Assembly (NCBI GenBank): GCA_002104905.1
Contig: MCFE01000128.1
Span: forward strand, 1 to 64,000
Direction of reading: 5' to 3'
DNA from: Basidiobolus meristosporus CBS 931.73
Lineage: Eukaryota; Basidiobolomycota; Basidiobolomycetes; Basidiobolales; Basidiobolaceae
Length of the DNA stretch: 64,000 nt
Each line of letters begins with the position of its first letter. Position 1 is the stretch's first letter. Positions 35,258 to 45,781 of this stretch are shown here, piece after piece. The notes under the pieces are model-generated. The model was not told the origin of the DNA and did no database searches. It was given only the letters and a program-made list of their open reading frames with translations. The translations under genes were made by a program, and so were the position numbers.

Positions 35258-36380
35258 ATGTCTAACTCTGGTCTTGCCCCCATCTGGAATCCTCTGTATT
35301 TTGTTCAACGCTTCAACGAATACAAGGCCAGCCTTGGTCTCCCGAACCCTGGCCCATACGAAGCTATTCAACGTGAAGTCAAAAGTGAGTGGGTGCGCAA
35401 GCGAGGCACAGAACCCAGTTGGAGCTAATCAATGTTTTCTTCGCAGATACCTTTCTGACCAACCACGTATTCGACGGGGCCAGAGCTGACTTGACCAAGG
35501 TTTTGTCTCAAAACTTCCAAGTCACTCATTCGTTCTCCCTCGGATCTATGGTGATGCCTCCCACCTACAGCTTCGGTACTGTTTTCGTCGGCGCCAAGGT
35601 ATCTAGCATATTCTCGAGGAAACTCGCCCTCTCCCGAACAGCTGACTTACAAGCCTCCTTTAGTCCTTCCTTCAAGGAACTATCGACACCGATGGCAGCT
35701 TACAAGCCCGACTCAACTACGCCTGGTCACCCAACCTGGTTTCCAAAGTCCAAAGCCAAGTAAGTGCAGTGGCCCGATACGCTCGGAGAGTTTCGGTTAA
35801 CATAGATGATTGGTGTATGTAGCTTTCCAACCAACCCGGCCACTCCATGCTTCAACTCGAGACCGATTACAACGGGGACGATTTCAACCTTAATGTCAAG
35901 GCCGTCAACCCCTCCCCTGCCGAGGGCACCGGAATCTTCGTTGGTAGCTACCTCCAGTCGGTGACCAAGAACCTATCGGTTGGTCTCGAGGGTCTTCTCC
36001 AGAAGCCTACCCCAGACATCGAGGAGTCCGGCTTGGCCTACGTAGCTAGATACGCCAAGGACAACTACATTGCCACCGCTCAATTCCAAGGCATGGGAGT
36101 CATCCAAGCCTCCTACTACCAAAAGATCAACGAGAAGGTGGATTTCGGCACTGAGGTTCAGATCCTCTGTGCCCAGGGACGCCGTGAAGCCGTCTGCTCC
36201 GTCGGCGGAAAGTTCGACTTCAGACAGGCCACCTTCCGCGGTCAGGTAGACACCACCGGCAAGGTCTCGGCAGTTTTGGAAGAGAAGATGGCGCCCGGCT
36301 TCTCCTTCCTCATCAGCGGAGAGATCGATCACATGAAGGGAGCCAGCAGATTTGGCGTCGGAATCATGTTGGAAGCTTAA
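35258..36380 (+). CDS. TOM40: mitochondrial outer membrane import channel Tom40
   Basis: Spliced CDS join(35258..35384, 35447..35598, 35664..35759, 35823..36380), 310 aa. The start MSNSGLAPIWNPLYFVQRFN is followed by the beta-barrel domain of the porin-3 superfamily, with strands such as THSFSLGSMVMPPTYSFG, SGLAYVARYAKDNYIATAQF and the C-terminal beta signal GASRFGVGIMLEA. Tom40 is the pore of the TOM complex. Length is slightly short of typical fungal Tom40, mainly through a short N-terminal tail. Confidence 0.93.
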
Positions 36381-36556
36381 TCAGATTGTCAACAATTCAT
36401 AGCGATCCGCAGCAAATATCACCCTTCCCACCAACCTTCCCTCTCAACTTTTCATGTTCAATGACCCTTTCTATTTTGAACTTAGAATATATTGCATTTT
36501 ATAAATAAGTGATATTAAATTTTTCATGTTGTTGATAACGGTCGCTTGTTTGCCGC

Positions 36557-37898
36557 TTATTTGTAGAACTCAAAGTCGATGTCAGTCTTCTTGACGTTGG
36601 ACTTGTATCCCTTCTCGATGTCTTTGCTGAGAATGACGTACCGGTTCTTGCGCACCGCCTGCATGCCGGCCTCCTGGCAAATGGCTGCGATATCCGCGCC
36701 GCTCAGCTTGTCAGGGCGGGAAACAACTAAATGCAACTGATTAGTGGACTGGCAAGGGGAAGGGCATCCACCCACGGCTACTTACAATCCTCCAGGTCCA
36801 CCTCCTCCGACAGATTCATCTTTCCCGTGATTGTGGAGAAGATCAGCCGCTTCTGACGACGATCTGGTGTTGGAAACTCAATCTTCCGGTCCAGTCGCCC
36901 GGGACGCAGCAGGGCCGGATCTAGGGTATCTGCGCGGTTGGTAGCCATGATCACCTTGATGTTGGAGCTCTGATCGAAGCCGTCCATTTGATTCAACAGC
37001 TCGAGGAGAATACGCTGAACCTCACGGTCAGCCCCGGTTTGTGCATCAAACCGCTTGGTGGCGATGGCATCTACCTCGTCGATGAAGATGATGGCCGGGG
37101 AGTTCTCTCGGGCAAGACGGAAGACGTCACGTACCATGCGTGGCCCTTCGCCTAGGTATTTCTGAACGAACTCCGAGCCCACCACTCGAATGAACGACGC
37201 GGTTGTGTGGTTGGCGACGGCCTTGACCAGCATGGTTTTTCCCGTGCCAGGAGGCCCGTAGAGAAGCACACCCCGAGGTGGATCGATCCCAATCTGTCTG
37301 TACAGGTCGAAGTGCGTCAGCGGCAGCTCGACGGCTTCACGGATCTCTTGCTTCTGGATATCCAGCCCGCCAACATCCGAATACGATACGTCGGGTTTCT
37401 CCGCCGCGCTCAACAACGCGATGCTGCTGTCAGCCTCGGGTGGAAGGACGTCTACCAGCGCGTTCGAGTGCCTGTGCAAGGCCACTGAAGAGCTGGGCTT
37501 CAGCAGCTCACGGTCGATCGTGCTGAGAATGCGAACAACATAATTCGAACCAGTAGTAGAGCCAACTATGCCGGTGTGCTCGTCAATGGGCTCCAAGAAC
37601 TGCCCAATCACTAGAGGTACGGATTGGATTCTCTTGACCTCCTCCTGGGCCCGGATAAGCTCCCTCTTCAGATTCTTCTGCTCATCTTTAATATACTCCT
37701 CCTGAATCTCCAAGAACTCAAGATGACGTTGGAGCTTCTTTAGTTTGGTGTAAAGGTCATCCTCACTCAGGGCGTCGAGACTCTCGGTTGCCTGAGTAAC
37801 AGGGTCCTGGGTGGAATGGAATGGGTTACTGTTCTCGTATTTCAAATCGAAGGTAAACGAACCTGCGGCCTCTCGATTTTGATGCCAATCTCCTCCAT
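36557..37898 (-). CDS. RPT3: 26S proteasome regulatory ATPase Rpt3
   Basis: Spliced CDS complement(36557..36726, 36786..37806, 37863..37898), 408 aa. The first 36-nt exon encodes [12 protein letters not shown], matching the conserved Rpt3 start; the following 56-bp intron removes an in-frame stop. Next come the coiled coil and OB domain, then the AAA module with Walker [12 protein letters not shown], Walker [12 protein letters not shown], the [17 protein letters not shown] region and the lid. The C-terminus DIDFEFYK ends in the HbYX-like FYK tail that docks into the 20S alpha ring. Convergent with TOM40. Confidence 0.96.
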
Positions 37899-38151
37899 AT
37901 CGTTACCAAGTGTCTGTTCTAAGTCTGAAATTCAGCTTGCACTGGGTGCTTGCTGTTTTGTTATTATGATTACGTAGCTACTGCCACTTGCCCCCTCCAA
38001 CACGAAATTCATCAAATCAAGTTCCAACAATTTTTTCGGGTAATATAAAGATGAAGATACAAGTGGATTATGGTTTCAATGATTTATTCTCGTATGTAGT
38101 ACACTAAACCTAGGCGGTTTCGGCTAATACGGAGATCACTTGACGAGTTGA

Positions 38152-38290
38152 TCACTAATAATTCAAAGGTTAGCGAATATCCTGGTGATGGGTTGACTGG
38201 GCCGGCTACACTTACTTTGGATCTGGCTCTCATCTTTCTTCTCTTGCGCTTAAGACGTCTTTGTCTCTTCTTCTTCCACTTATCTCTCAT
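38152..38290 (-). CDS. RPL41: 60S ribosomal protein eL41
   Basis: Spliced CDS complement(38152..38154, 38216..38290), 25 aa: MRDKWKKKRQRRLKRKR then RKMRARSK, the canonical 25-residue basic helix of eL41, the smallest ribosomal protein. A 61-bp intron (GTAAGT ... TTAG) follows the last Lys codon directly, so the final coding exon would hold only the TGA stop. If the intron were retained the frame would extend by 43 residues. A TAG just before the ATG and a GTAGGT about 70 bp upstream suggest another intron in the 5'UTR. Confidence 0.9.
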
Positions 38291-38614
38291 GGCTAAACCG
38301 CAAAGATTAATGACTGTCTGGCTAGAATTTACTGCTATCGATCAACCTACCTACTAATGCAACGTAAAGAGACGGAGGAAGTGCCATCTACCCTGCACAC
38401 TCAATATATACATGCCGACCGTGGTCTACCCAGCCCCTGCCAAGAAAGTTTTTTTCATTTTTTTTACTGATTTTCCCGAAATTCACGGTTCCATTTGGTC
38501 AATTAGGTTCGTGTTTATTATAACCGAGTTGATCATCTCAGATGGTTGAACTTGGGCAATATCTAGCATCAATAAACCTTAGTATCTTCACGGTCAAGGG
38601 GATGGCGAATGGGG

Positions 38615-39538
38615 CTATACCTCACGCAGATAATCCAGATGCTTGAGGTGGAGCGCGTTCTAAAACAAGGCTCTCTGTTGGCATGCATCATCGTGAAAAT
38701 AAACGTGCTATCGTGGGGGGACTTACCGTGGAATTTTCCTTCTGGAGTCGGCGATTGCACCGTGCTCCATATATCACGGTGTTGTCAGGAATGGTCTCGC
38801 TGATTTCGGTGCAGCAGGCGCAGCCGACGACGCAATTGTTTCCAACCACAGTCGTTCCTAACACTCGGGCTAGGTTTCCCGTTAGCAGGTGGGCTTGAGG
38901 GGGGCATCCATACACCTACTCACCTTTAGCCTCGAAAACATTTCTATCCCCGATTCGACTGCTTTCGATGTCTTGACGGTGGAGTTAAATTTGAATAGGG
39001 GTGTTCGAAAAGGGGATTCAATTGCTCAAAGTGAAAAAGGATACACGAGCCAACTTCGAATACGTTTTCGTCGCCTATGATAAGTGGCGAGGTATTTCTT
39101 CAGATAGGGTGAGTGGATGTGGCTCACCACCTTCAAAGGGAATGGGTCTTGGTGACTTACTTGTTGATAATCACAACGTTCTCTTCGACGATGTTTCTGG
39201 TGCCAAGAATGATAGGCCCAACTTCGGCAATAATACTAGTGTGTGGATGAACGATGGTCCCTTTTTTCCCAAAGTTACTACCGATTCCCCCTGCACAGAC
39301 TAGAAGAATGCGAAATACCTTCCCCTATAGAAGAGTCCTGTTTACTATGGAGTCTCTAAGGGAACTGATGAGCCTGAAAATGGAAGGAAAATCTGGTACC
39401 AATCGTAACGTCACCACTGATGTTAGTGTCGTGGCAGACAATAGCTCCAGCCTCGATATTGACTCCTCTGTGTGGAAGCTTAGTTCAGCGTTCGTAGGAA
39501 ACATCTCCTAGTAACTTAAAGTACCTCTTCGTGTTCAT
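38615..39538 (-). CDS. dynactin subunit p27 (DCTN6-like), left-handed beta-helix protein, 7 exons
   Basis: Spliced CDS complement(38615..38659, 38727..38869, 38924..38971, 39045..39097, 39161..39290, 39400..39467, 39525..39538), 166 aa. The sequence is built from hexapeptide repeats: GVNIEAGAIVCHDTNISG, TIVHPHTSIIAEVGPIILG, LIIGDENVFEVGSY, IGDRNVFEAKARVLGTT, VVGNNCVVGCACC and IPDNTVIYGARCNRR, followed by a short C-terminal helix. This is the DCTN6/p27 pattern of the dynactin pointed-end complex, where it pairs with p25. The first exon carries only 14 coding nucleotides; splicing into the second exon is supported by a branch-like sequence and phase. Confidence 0.88.
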
Positions 39539-39697
39539 TAGTTCTGCGCTGTGGAAATGCAAGTGCAAGCGTCCCAACTAGGGGATTCATTCCAACAGGA
39601 TACAATTGAAATTCCTGGCGTTCAAAGCAATTTGATTGGACCAAAGATGATTACATTGGTGAAAGAATGCATATAGTGATGGGCAAATCCGTCTGGT

Positions 39698-40282
39698 TTA
39701 TTTGGATTGATGTTTGTAAGGTCCACTTTTGCCACCAGTCTTTTCCAACACCTTGATATCGCTGAGGACCATATCTTTTGTAACCGCCTTGCACATGTCG
39801 AATACGGTCAAGGCAGCAGTTGAGACGGCAGAGAGCGCCTCCATCTCCACCCCTGTATTTCCCTGACATTCTACTTTAGCTGTGATATCAACTGCCAGGT
39901 CCTTTTCGTTCAACACAAGCTGGACGTCTATGTGCGAGAGTAGCAGAGGATGACACAGAGGGATCATGTTGCTGGTTTGCTTCGCCCCGTTGATACCGGC
40001 TATTTGTGAGACTGTGAGCACGTCACCCTTTTTCATGGAATTCGCAGCAACCAGGGGAAATGCTTTGGGCCCAAGAAACACCCTACCACCGGCGATCGCC
40101 GTACGATGAGTAGGCTTCTTTTCTGTGACACTCACCATAGATGCCTTTCCGGTGGTTGGGTCGATGTGGGTCAGATTCGACGACTCCCCCTGTAGGCCAC
40201 CCCCAGTAGCGGTGGTAAAGCCCCTACGGACTCTTGAGAAGAAGGCTCTGTTGAAGCCTATGACGGTGGAGAGGCTGCTCAT
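39698..40282 (-). CDS. cyclic pyranopterin monophosphate synthase (MoaC/Cnx3-like), likely mitochondrial
   Basis: A single-exon 194-residue protein. The basic N-terminus RAFFSRVRRGFTTATGG looks like a mitochondrial presequence with a cleavable end. The MoaC domain starts at LTHIDPTTGKASMVSV and includes HRTAIAGGRVFLG, AGINGAKQTSNMIPLCHPL (conserved catalytic KxT...CHPL region), KVECQGNTGVEMEALSAV, LTVFDMCKA and the C-terminal EKTGGKSG. It performs the second half of cPMP formation in molybdenum cofactor synthesis. In many fungi MoaA and MoaC are fused; here MoaC stands alone and no MoaA lies in the window. Confidence 0.93.
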   Translation of the reverse strand: MSSLSTVIGFNRAFFSRVRRGFTTATGGGLQGESSNLTHIDPTTGKASMVSVTEKKPTHRTAIAGGRVFLGPKAFPLVAANSMKKGDVLTVSQIAGINGAKQTSNMIPLCHPLLLSHIDVQLVLNEKDLAVDITAKVECQGNTGVEMEALSAVSTAALTVFDMCKAVTKDMVLSDIKVLEKTGGKSGPYKHQSK

Positions 40283-40611
40283 GGAAGTCCGGGAGGAAGT
40301 TCGTTACGGGAAAGAATGAACTTTTGGGAAAATCCAACAATCAGCACCTTTTCTAAACGGAGTAAGTTGCGATGGAATCGATATAAACATTTGATTAGAA
40401 CCACACACCCCGAGTTATCCCGTTCTCTGGATACGCCCAGAACCCAATTAGATTAGCCATTTTTACCAGACTTCGGTCGATAGCAGACCTGACCTTGGCC
40501 ATGTCTCACACATGGACCAGAAAAAATTGGGACACACTCTACACATATGGATCTCACAAATCAATGTGAAGAAAGCCTTTATTATTGCGAATAAATGAGG
40601 GTTTAAGAGAT
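40283..40611. other. intergenic between MoaC and eL42
   Basis: About 330 bp holding the MoaC upstream region and the eL42 3' end. No further gene is supported. Confidence 0.5.
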
Positions 40612-41078
40612 TTAGAAAACAAGAGCAGCACCCTAGAGGTGGAGAATGTTGAGTACACGGTGGAAGGGACAACTGACGTGCATGGAGGCTTACCTTGGTC
40701 TTCTTGTCACCGCCAAGTTCGAAGTGCTTGCAACGCTTCAAGGAGAGTTGCATCTTGTACTTGCAAGCGGTACATTCCAAACGGAGGACAACCTTCTTGG
40801 TGGTCTTGGCCTTCTTGTGGAAGACGGGCTTGGTTTGACCACCATAACCGGACTGCTTACGGTCGTAACGACGCTTACCCTGGGCGAAAAGGGAAGCCTT
40901 ACCGGTCTTGTATTGGGTCACCTTGTGGGGGGTGTGCTTACGACAAGCCTTTCCCTTGCAGTAAGTGTTTCTGGTTTTAGGAATGTTGACCTAAGACACG
41001 AGGCTAAGCTTTAGTAATCCCTCCTTTGTACGCAGGCTCGTCGGACCGATGGATGAGAAGTAATGGATGGCTTACCAT
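40612..41078 (-). CDS. RPL42: 60S ribosomal protein eL42 (L44/L36a)
   Basis: Spliced CDS complement(40612..40632, 40694..40990, 41076..41078), 106 aa. The first coding exon is only the ATG; the second starts [20 protein letters not shown] and contains the four-Cys zinc site (two CxxC pairs) and the [19 protein letters not shown] loop; the last exon encodes GAALVF. The loop residue that controls cycloheximide sensitivity in fungi (Pro in QTKPVF) is Pro, so the ribosome is predicted to be sensitive. It sits head-to-head with eS25. Confidence 0.96.
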
Positions 41079-41410
41079 TTCGACAATACTACCACCGGAC
41101 GGGTAATGAAAAGAGAAAGAGGGATTGTCGCTGAAGAATGGGATAATTTTAATCCAATTCCAGGCCCCCTCGCCAATCACCAGAGATCATCGGCTCGCAA
41201 AAAAAAAAAGCGGCCACCGTTCGCTGGAACCGGCATAAAGTTAGGCAATCTGTCGCGCATTGGTTCGTGGGGGATGGGGGATCGTGCTTAAATGCGCAGC
41301 TGGGTTATGCAGAGAAGTGATTGGATTTCGATGGAGAAAATTTGAGGGCAAGGATTTTTTTTAAAAGAACATGCTTGACCCGAGAGGGCACCTTCTCTCT
41401 ATCGGCAAAC
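41079..41410. promoter_or_regulatory. bidirectional promoter of eL42 and eS25
   Basis: 332 bp between two divergent ATG codons of ribosomal protein genes. A poly-A/G run (AAAAAAAAAG) at about 41199 and Pyr-rich tracts are visible; I see no clear TATA. Shared control of a 60S and a 40S protein is likely but inferred. Confidence 0.6.
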
Positions 41411-41866
41411 ATGGTACGTACTATTTCCCTTGAGCCCAGTATGGCTGCCGAGTGGCGCGCGCGGCTAGATGGATGGATGCCCGCCGGTTCTCGGATGGAT
41501 GCCAACCCCTCCCTCACCTTACCCGTTACTGACGACTGTTGTTGACAGGCTAAGAAGGACGCTCCCGCCAAGCCCTCCTCCGGAGGAAAGAAGACTAAGA
41601 AGAAGTGGTCCAAAGGAAAGGTCAAGGACAAGGCCAACAACTTGGTCGTCTTCGATCAAGCCACTTTGGACAAATTGATGAAGGAGGCCCCTACCTACAA
41701 GCTCATCACCACCTCCGTCTTGGTCGATCGTCTTCGTATCAATGGTTCTCTTGCTCGCGTTGCTCTCAGAGAACTCGAAGCCAAGGGTTTGATCAGCAAG
41801 GTTTCCACCCACGGTTCCCAACTCATCTATACTCGTGCCTCCGCTGATGCCACCGAGGAAGCTTAA
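41411..41866 (+). CDS. RPS25: 40S ribosomal protein eS25
   Basis: Spliced CDS join(41411..41413, 41549..41866), 106 aa. The first coding exon is only ATG, followed by a 135-bp intron (GTACGT ... TTGACAG). The second exon begins [20 protein letters not shown], the Lys-rich N-tail, then the winged-helix core with [39 protein letters not shown] and [12 protein letters not shown]. eS25 lies at the head of the 40S subunit and is important for IRES-driven initiation. Confidence 0.97.
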
Positions 41867-42163
41867 TTGACCTTCCCGCAGTCGGCGCATATCAATAAAA
41901 TCGCTTTGCAAATAGATTCGTCCCAGTGACCTCGATGTTTTGTGTGTGGTTCCCGATTGTTCGGTGGTTTTCTTCCTTGAACAATGTTCCGGTCCAGCAT
42001 AGCGTGGTGGATCCTCGGCGTGACTGCTTGCAATCGGGTACCAAGCCACGGTGCCAAGCCGGACGCAGGGCTGTTCATCCCTCCGCTTAATCACACCAGC
42101 ACTCCATGGATCCGGGTGGAGACAATGACCATGCAGGCAATGACACAATGGATAAAGGGGAGC

Positions 42164-42164
<1 letters not shown>

Positions 42165-42202
<38 letters not shown>
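42165..42202. repeat. (TG)n microsatellite
   Basis: About 18 uninterrupted TG dinucleotides are directly visible, in the 3' flank of eS25 and upstream of the membrane protein at 42378. Confidence 0.95.
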
Positions 42203-42204
<2 letters not shown>

Positions 42205-42377
42205 CGTGAGGTAGAATATCCTTTTATGAGCAATGCAGCGCATGCAATATAGCACCATTCTGCTGCAGGCGTTAATTTGGTTTGGGATAGACCAACCAGG
42301 TAATCACCGACTCTAGCCTGGCTATTTAAACTAGCCTTCAACCGCCCAGAGCCTGGATAGAGTGATTGTTACTTTTG

Positions 42378-42794
42378 ATGGGGCGACAGCTGGTATTCGC
42401 ATATGTCGCGCTTTCTTGTGTGGTATCCGGCTCTCCTATAGATTCACAACCCTCCACCATCGCCTCTGCACCAGCCCCCGACTCCACCGTCAAGGCCACC
42501 CTCATCCGCAACCCCAAGAACTTCGAAGTGTTGGATGGCGTTCTGATCGGGGTCGGTGTTCTTCTCCTCCTGGCCATCACCTTCGTGGCCTGGAAATTCT
42601 CCTGGTTCGGCTGCTGTCGGAAGAAATCCGCCCCGGTCGAGGTGACCTTGGAGGAGACCTCCACCATGCCCGGGAAACCCAAGGCCATGGCGACTACCCC
42701 CTACTCCCTCCCCGTCTCCGTGATCCATGCGATGAACGGGGTGGCCGAAGCCCAGAAAGTCCAGAAAGGAAACGTGTTTAACTACACCAAATAG
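42378..42794 (+). CDS. small type I membrane protein, function unknown
   Basis: A 138-residue protein. It begins MGRQLVFAYVALSCVVSGSP, a signal peptide, followed by a short Ser/Pro-rich lumenal part, a transmembrane helix (VLIGVGVLLLLAITFVAW) and a Cys-containing juxtamembrane FGCCRKK that may be palmitoylated. The cytosolic tail has Ser/Thr/Pro and ends KGNVFNYTK. No family is recognised. The tail could be a sorting or scaffold segment. A GC-rich stretch and a TAA-type polyadenylation region follow. Confidence 0.65.
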   Translation: MGRQLVFAYVALSCVVSGSPIDSQPSTIASAPAPDSTVKATLIRNPKNFEVLDGVLIGVGVLLLLAITFVAWKFSWFGCCRKKSAPVEVTLEETSTMPGKPKAMATTPYSLPVSVIHAMNGVAEAQKVQKGNVFNYTK

Positions 42795-42920
42795 ATCCCC
42801 GCCCCGCCCCGCCCCACCCCCGATAGACATTCCCTGATGTAAAGCAACCGAGCATAATAAATCCAACCTTAACCAGCACATTAATTTATTATCTATGTTC
42901 AGCCATTCTTCCACGGTGCT

Positions 42921-43384
42921 CTATTCAATGCTCTTCCACGCGAGCAGGGTCAGCGGGACACAGAGGGTGGATAATCCGGGTAGCCCTGGCGGCGCCCAGC
43001 TTCGATGGTCCGGAAATGCCGTTTGGGCTGAGAGTGCCACATCCGCCTCGCTCCCGTCCGGGAAGAATGCGGAGATGGGGGTGGGCGTAGGAAAGGGCCT
43101 CGTCCAGTCCGGTGATTTCGTGCTGGTCGTCGGTGGGACAGTGGATTCGGTCGATGTTCGGTGGGATATGGTGGGGATCTTGGTTCGAGTGGGGGTTTCG
43201 CTTTCGTCCTCGTTGTCCGTCTCGTTCCCGTCCAACTGATCGTCGTCGGGTGTGCTGGTGTCGCTGGTTGGATACTTTCCTCCCCGCCGACTTTTTGTAG
43301 TGTCTTTTCGTTGGTGTCGGGAGAGGTGAGGACATCGGCGCAGGCGCTGGTGATAAGCGCTACCAGAAGAACGATGGGTCGCAT
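42921..43384 (-). CDS. putative secreted/GPI-type Ser/Thr-rich protein
   Basis: Proposed CDS complement(42921..43235, 43292..43384), 135 aa. The first exon starts MRPIVLLVALITSACADV, a clear signal peptide, and the second reads acidic then Thr/Ser/Pro-rich (STESTVPPTTSTKSP) and ends with a hydrophobic GLSTLCVPLTLLAW tail that could signal GPI attachment. The 56-bp intron is needed to join the frames but its GTCGGC donor is weak, so the junction is uncertain and a sequence error is possible. Two other open frames overlap the same DNA because it is GC-rich. Divergent from the PAP2 gene. Confidence 0.45.
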
Positions 43385-43734
43385 GTTGCCACAGCCCTTG
43401 AGGAGGGGGTGTACTGCTGAAGTGTGGGGAAGCTGGAGAGGCTCGGGTCGGCCGATATTTCGCTTATATAGCGAAGGGAGGAAGTCCGGTTGCAGTAGAG
43501 ATGTGTAGTCGGAGTTTAGCCAAACGACGGCTCTCGGAAGGGATCCCAGGAAAATCGATTCGGACGTCGAATTATTCGTTGCATCATGCATTCGCCTCGT
43601 TTGGTCAGCTTCTATGGAACACCGTTTGGCCCGTCCCACGTGACCCGTGATCGGTGAAAATTCCGTCCAGCTTGGTATTTGAGTATCCGGTTACCAACGC
43701 AGGCTTGTCTAGCTCAAGCGCACTCAGGTAGAGC

Positions 43735-45002
43735 ATGACTACCTTCAACGTAGACTCCTTGCTAAGAACCTCGTATCCGCGACCCCACTTACGCAAGCTG
43801 ATCCTGTCTTACGGCGTGGACTGGATACTAGTGGGCGTGTTCTCCTTGGGGTTCTGGTTGTTTGATTATATACCGCCTTTCCATAGGAAATTCTCCTTGA
43901 CAGACAAGACCATCAGCTACCCTTTCGCCCTCCATGGAACCGTGCCCAACTGGCAGCTGTTCGTACGTCCCTGTCGGCTAGAACCTTCCCCCGACCCCGT
44001 TCGCTCACCGTTTCCCTAGGTTTTTTCCTTTTTGGTGCCGTTGGTGATTCTCTCGGCCGTCGCCTTGGCCATCCGACGAAGCCCTTACGATTGTCACTCC
44101 GCATTACTAGGTATGATTAGTGTTGGCTGGTTGGTTACCTGGTTCTTATTGGCTGACCGTTCCCAGGCCTCTGCTTCTGCATGTCGTTGACGTTGTTGGT
44201 GACCCATATCCTAAAGGTAGGTATGCATCCACTTGGAGTGATACGCCGCGAGGTATTCACCCACCTTCCCTCAGACCACCATCGGCCGGCTTCGACCCGA
44301 CTTCATTGACCGCTGCCAACCGACTGTGACCCAGGACGCTCCTTTGGGGCTCTCCGGTTCGGAGATATGCGCCCAGGCCGACAGCAAGATCTTGCTGGAT
44401 GGCATGAAGAGTTTCCCCAGCGGGCACACTTCACGTAAGCATGACCTCCTCCACCCGTCCCATCGAAATCCACTCCTCACTCAGCCTAATCTTCCCGTCG
44501 ATGCTAGTATCCTTCGCGGGGTTGACCTTCCTCTCCCTCTACCTCGCCGGGAAGTTGCACCTCTTCGATGAACGCGGGCACACCTACAAAAGCTTCATCT
44601 GCGTGGCACCCATGATTGGCGCGGCGCTGATCGGGGTGTCCCGCATCTGCGATTACAGACATCACTGGCAGGACGTGGTCGTCGGCGCACTCATCGGTAA
44701 GCCAGCGGATCCCCATGTACCCTTTAACCCCGACCCAACCTAACTCTGTCCCCCGCGCGTCTATTCTAGGTATGGCGGCCGCTTACTACTCCTACCGGCA
44801 ATATTATCCGCACTTGGGCTCCCCGAGATGCGACAAACCCTTCCCCCCTCGTATCCCCAACCCATTCCGTGACAAGTATCGGGAGGACACGGATCGGCTG
44901 CTTCGTACCGCCAGCCCACTGCCCGAGGAGGATCCCGATGAGATCCTGGTGGATGATGGTCACTTCTCTTCCCCCTCCCCCTCCCCCTTCGTTACTCTAT
45001 AG
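43735..45002 (+). CDS. PAP2-family lipid phosphate phosphatase / diacylglycerol pyrophosphatase, 6 exons
   Basis: Spliced CDS join(43735..43962, 44020..44110, 44167..44216, 44275..44434, 44508..44696, 44770..45002), 316 aa. Six membrane helices and the three phosphatase motifs: KTTIGRLRPDF (KX6RP), FPSGHTS (PSGH) and SRICDYRHHWQDVVVG (SRX5HX3D) with the catalytic His residues. The N-terminal DWILVGVFSLGFWLFDYIPP is the first helix. The C-terminal tail after PHLGSPRCDKPF is hydrophilic with acidic and Ser/Pro stretches. Like yeast Dpp1/Lpp1 it would dephosphorylate phosphatidate or diacylglycerol pyrophosphate at a membrane. This is the last host gene before the repeat-rich region. Confidence 0.93.
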
Positions 45003-45239
45003 CCTCCTCCCCACCGACCAACCGACCGCTTTTGCGCTCAGTTGCCAGACTAGCCGACCTGGGCTTCGCACCCACATCACTTTGTACCCACTCGGGGTCC
45101 CCCCCCCGCCGCGGCCCAGAAAATAGATGCCCCTTACCGACCCCGACCCCAGCCCCGGCCCATATGGTTATGTATTTACTCACCAACCACAATAAATCCT
45201 CCCGTTTCAGTAACCGCAGTGGGGACCCTTTGTAAACAC
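45003..45239. other. 3' flank, GC-rich, boundary to transposon region
   Basis: Contains poly-C tracts, including a run of C at about 45100-45108, and no gene. It marks the shift from GC-richer coding sequence to AT-rich repeats. Confidence 0.5.
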
Positions 45240-45620
45240 GCATTTGGAGATGAAAGGATCCTCCTTGAGCTCCACACATAGGCTGGACCTGGTTTCCTCC
45301 AGTGTCTTATGATGATTGGTGGCCGTTATGAGATCATCAGCATGTATGGGTGGGAATGCCGGATTTACTCCATCAGATATATGACTGATACTATTGTCAG
45401 TGGTGCTTCCTGGAAAGCTTGGGGTTTGCAAATAGGCGCTCAGCTTGCCACTCCATGCCCTTGGTGATTGGTTGACCCTGTCAAAAGACTCTTCCACTTG
45501 CTCACCAAATGAGGGCCATCATAGTCAGGAAATCATCCGGCTGGTGCATATCCATGTCCTCATCAGGCTTGTCATCACAAGATGTTACTTGTGCTTCCAT
45601 TGGACAGATACAAGCCACTA
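45240..45620 (-). pseudogene. Ty1/copia reverse transcriptase remnant
   Basis: The minus strand shows fragments of a copia polymerase in more than one frame: EDMDMHQPDDF, then QSPRAWSGKLSAYLQ, DNSISHISDGV and HADDLITATNHHKTLEE, the last corresponding to the usual DD-containing catalytic site. Stops and frame changes between pieces show it is dead. Confidence 0.7.
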
Positions 45621-45781
45621 TTTAGCCACAATACTGATATCAATTGGATGGATCAACTGGTGCCACCAGTGTGACAATACTAATGCCATGGATTGGATGA
45701 ACTGGATGTGTGTTTGTTCAGGTGGCCTTCTAAAGCAATTTCTACCCAGGGTACATTGAATGCATTGGGAGCCATATGTTG

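Noticed and set aside
41519-42148. 209-codon frame antisense to eS25
   Set aside because: It is the antisense shadow of a conserved ribosomal protein gene extended through the 3' flank.
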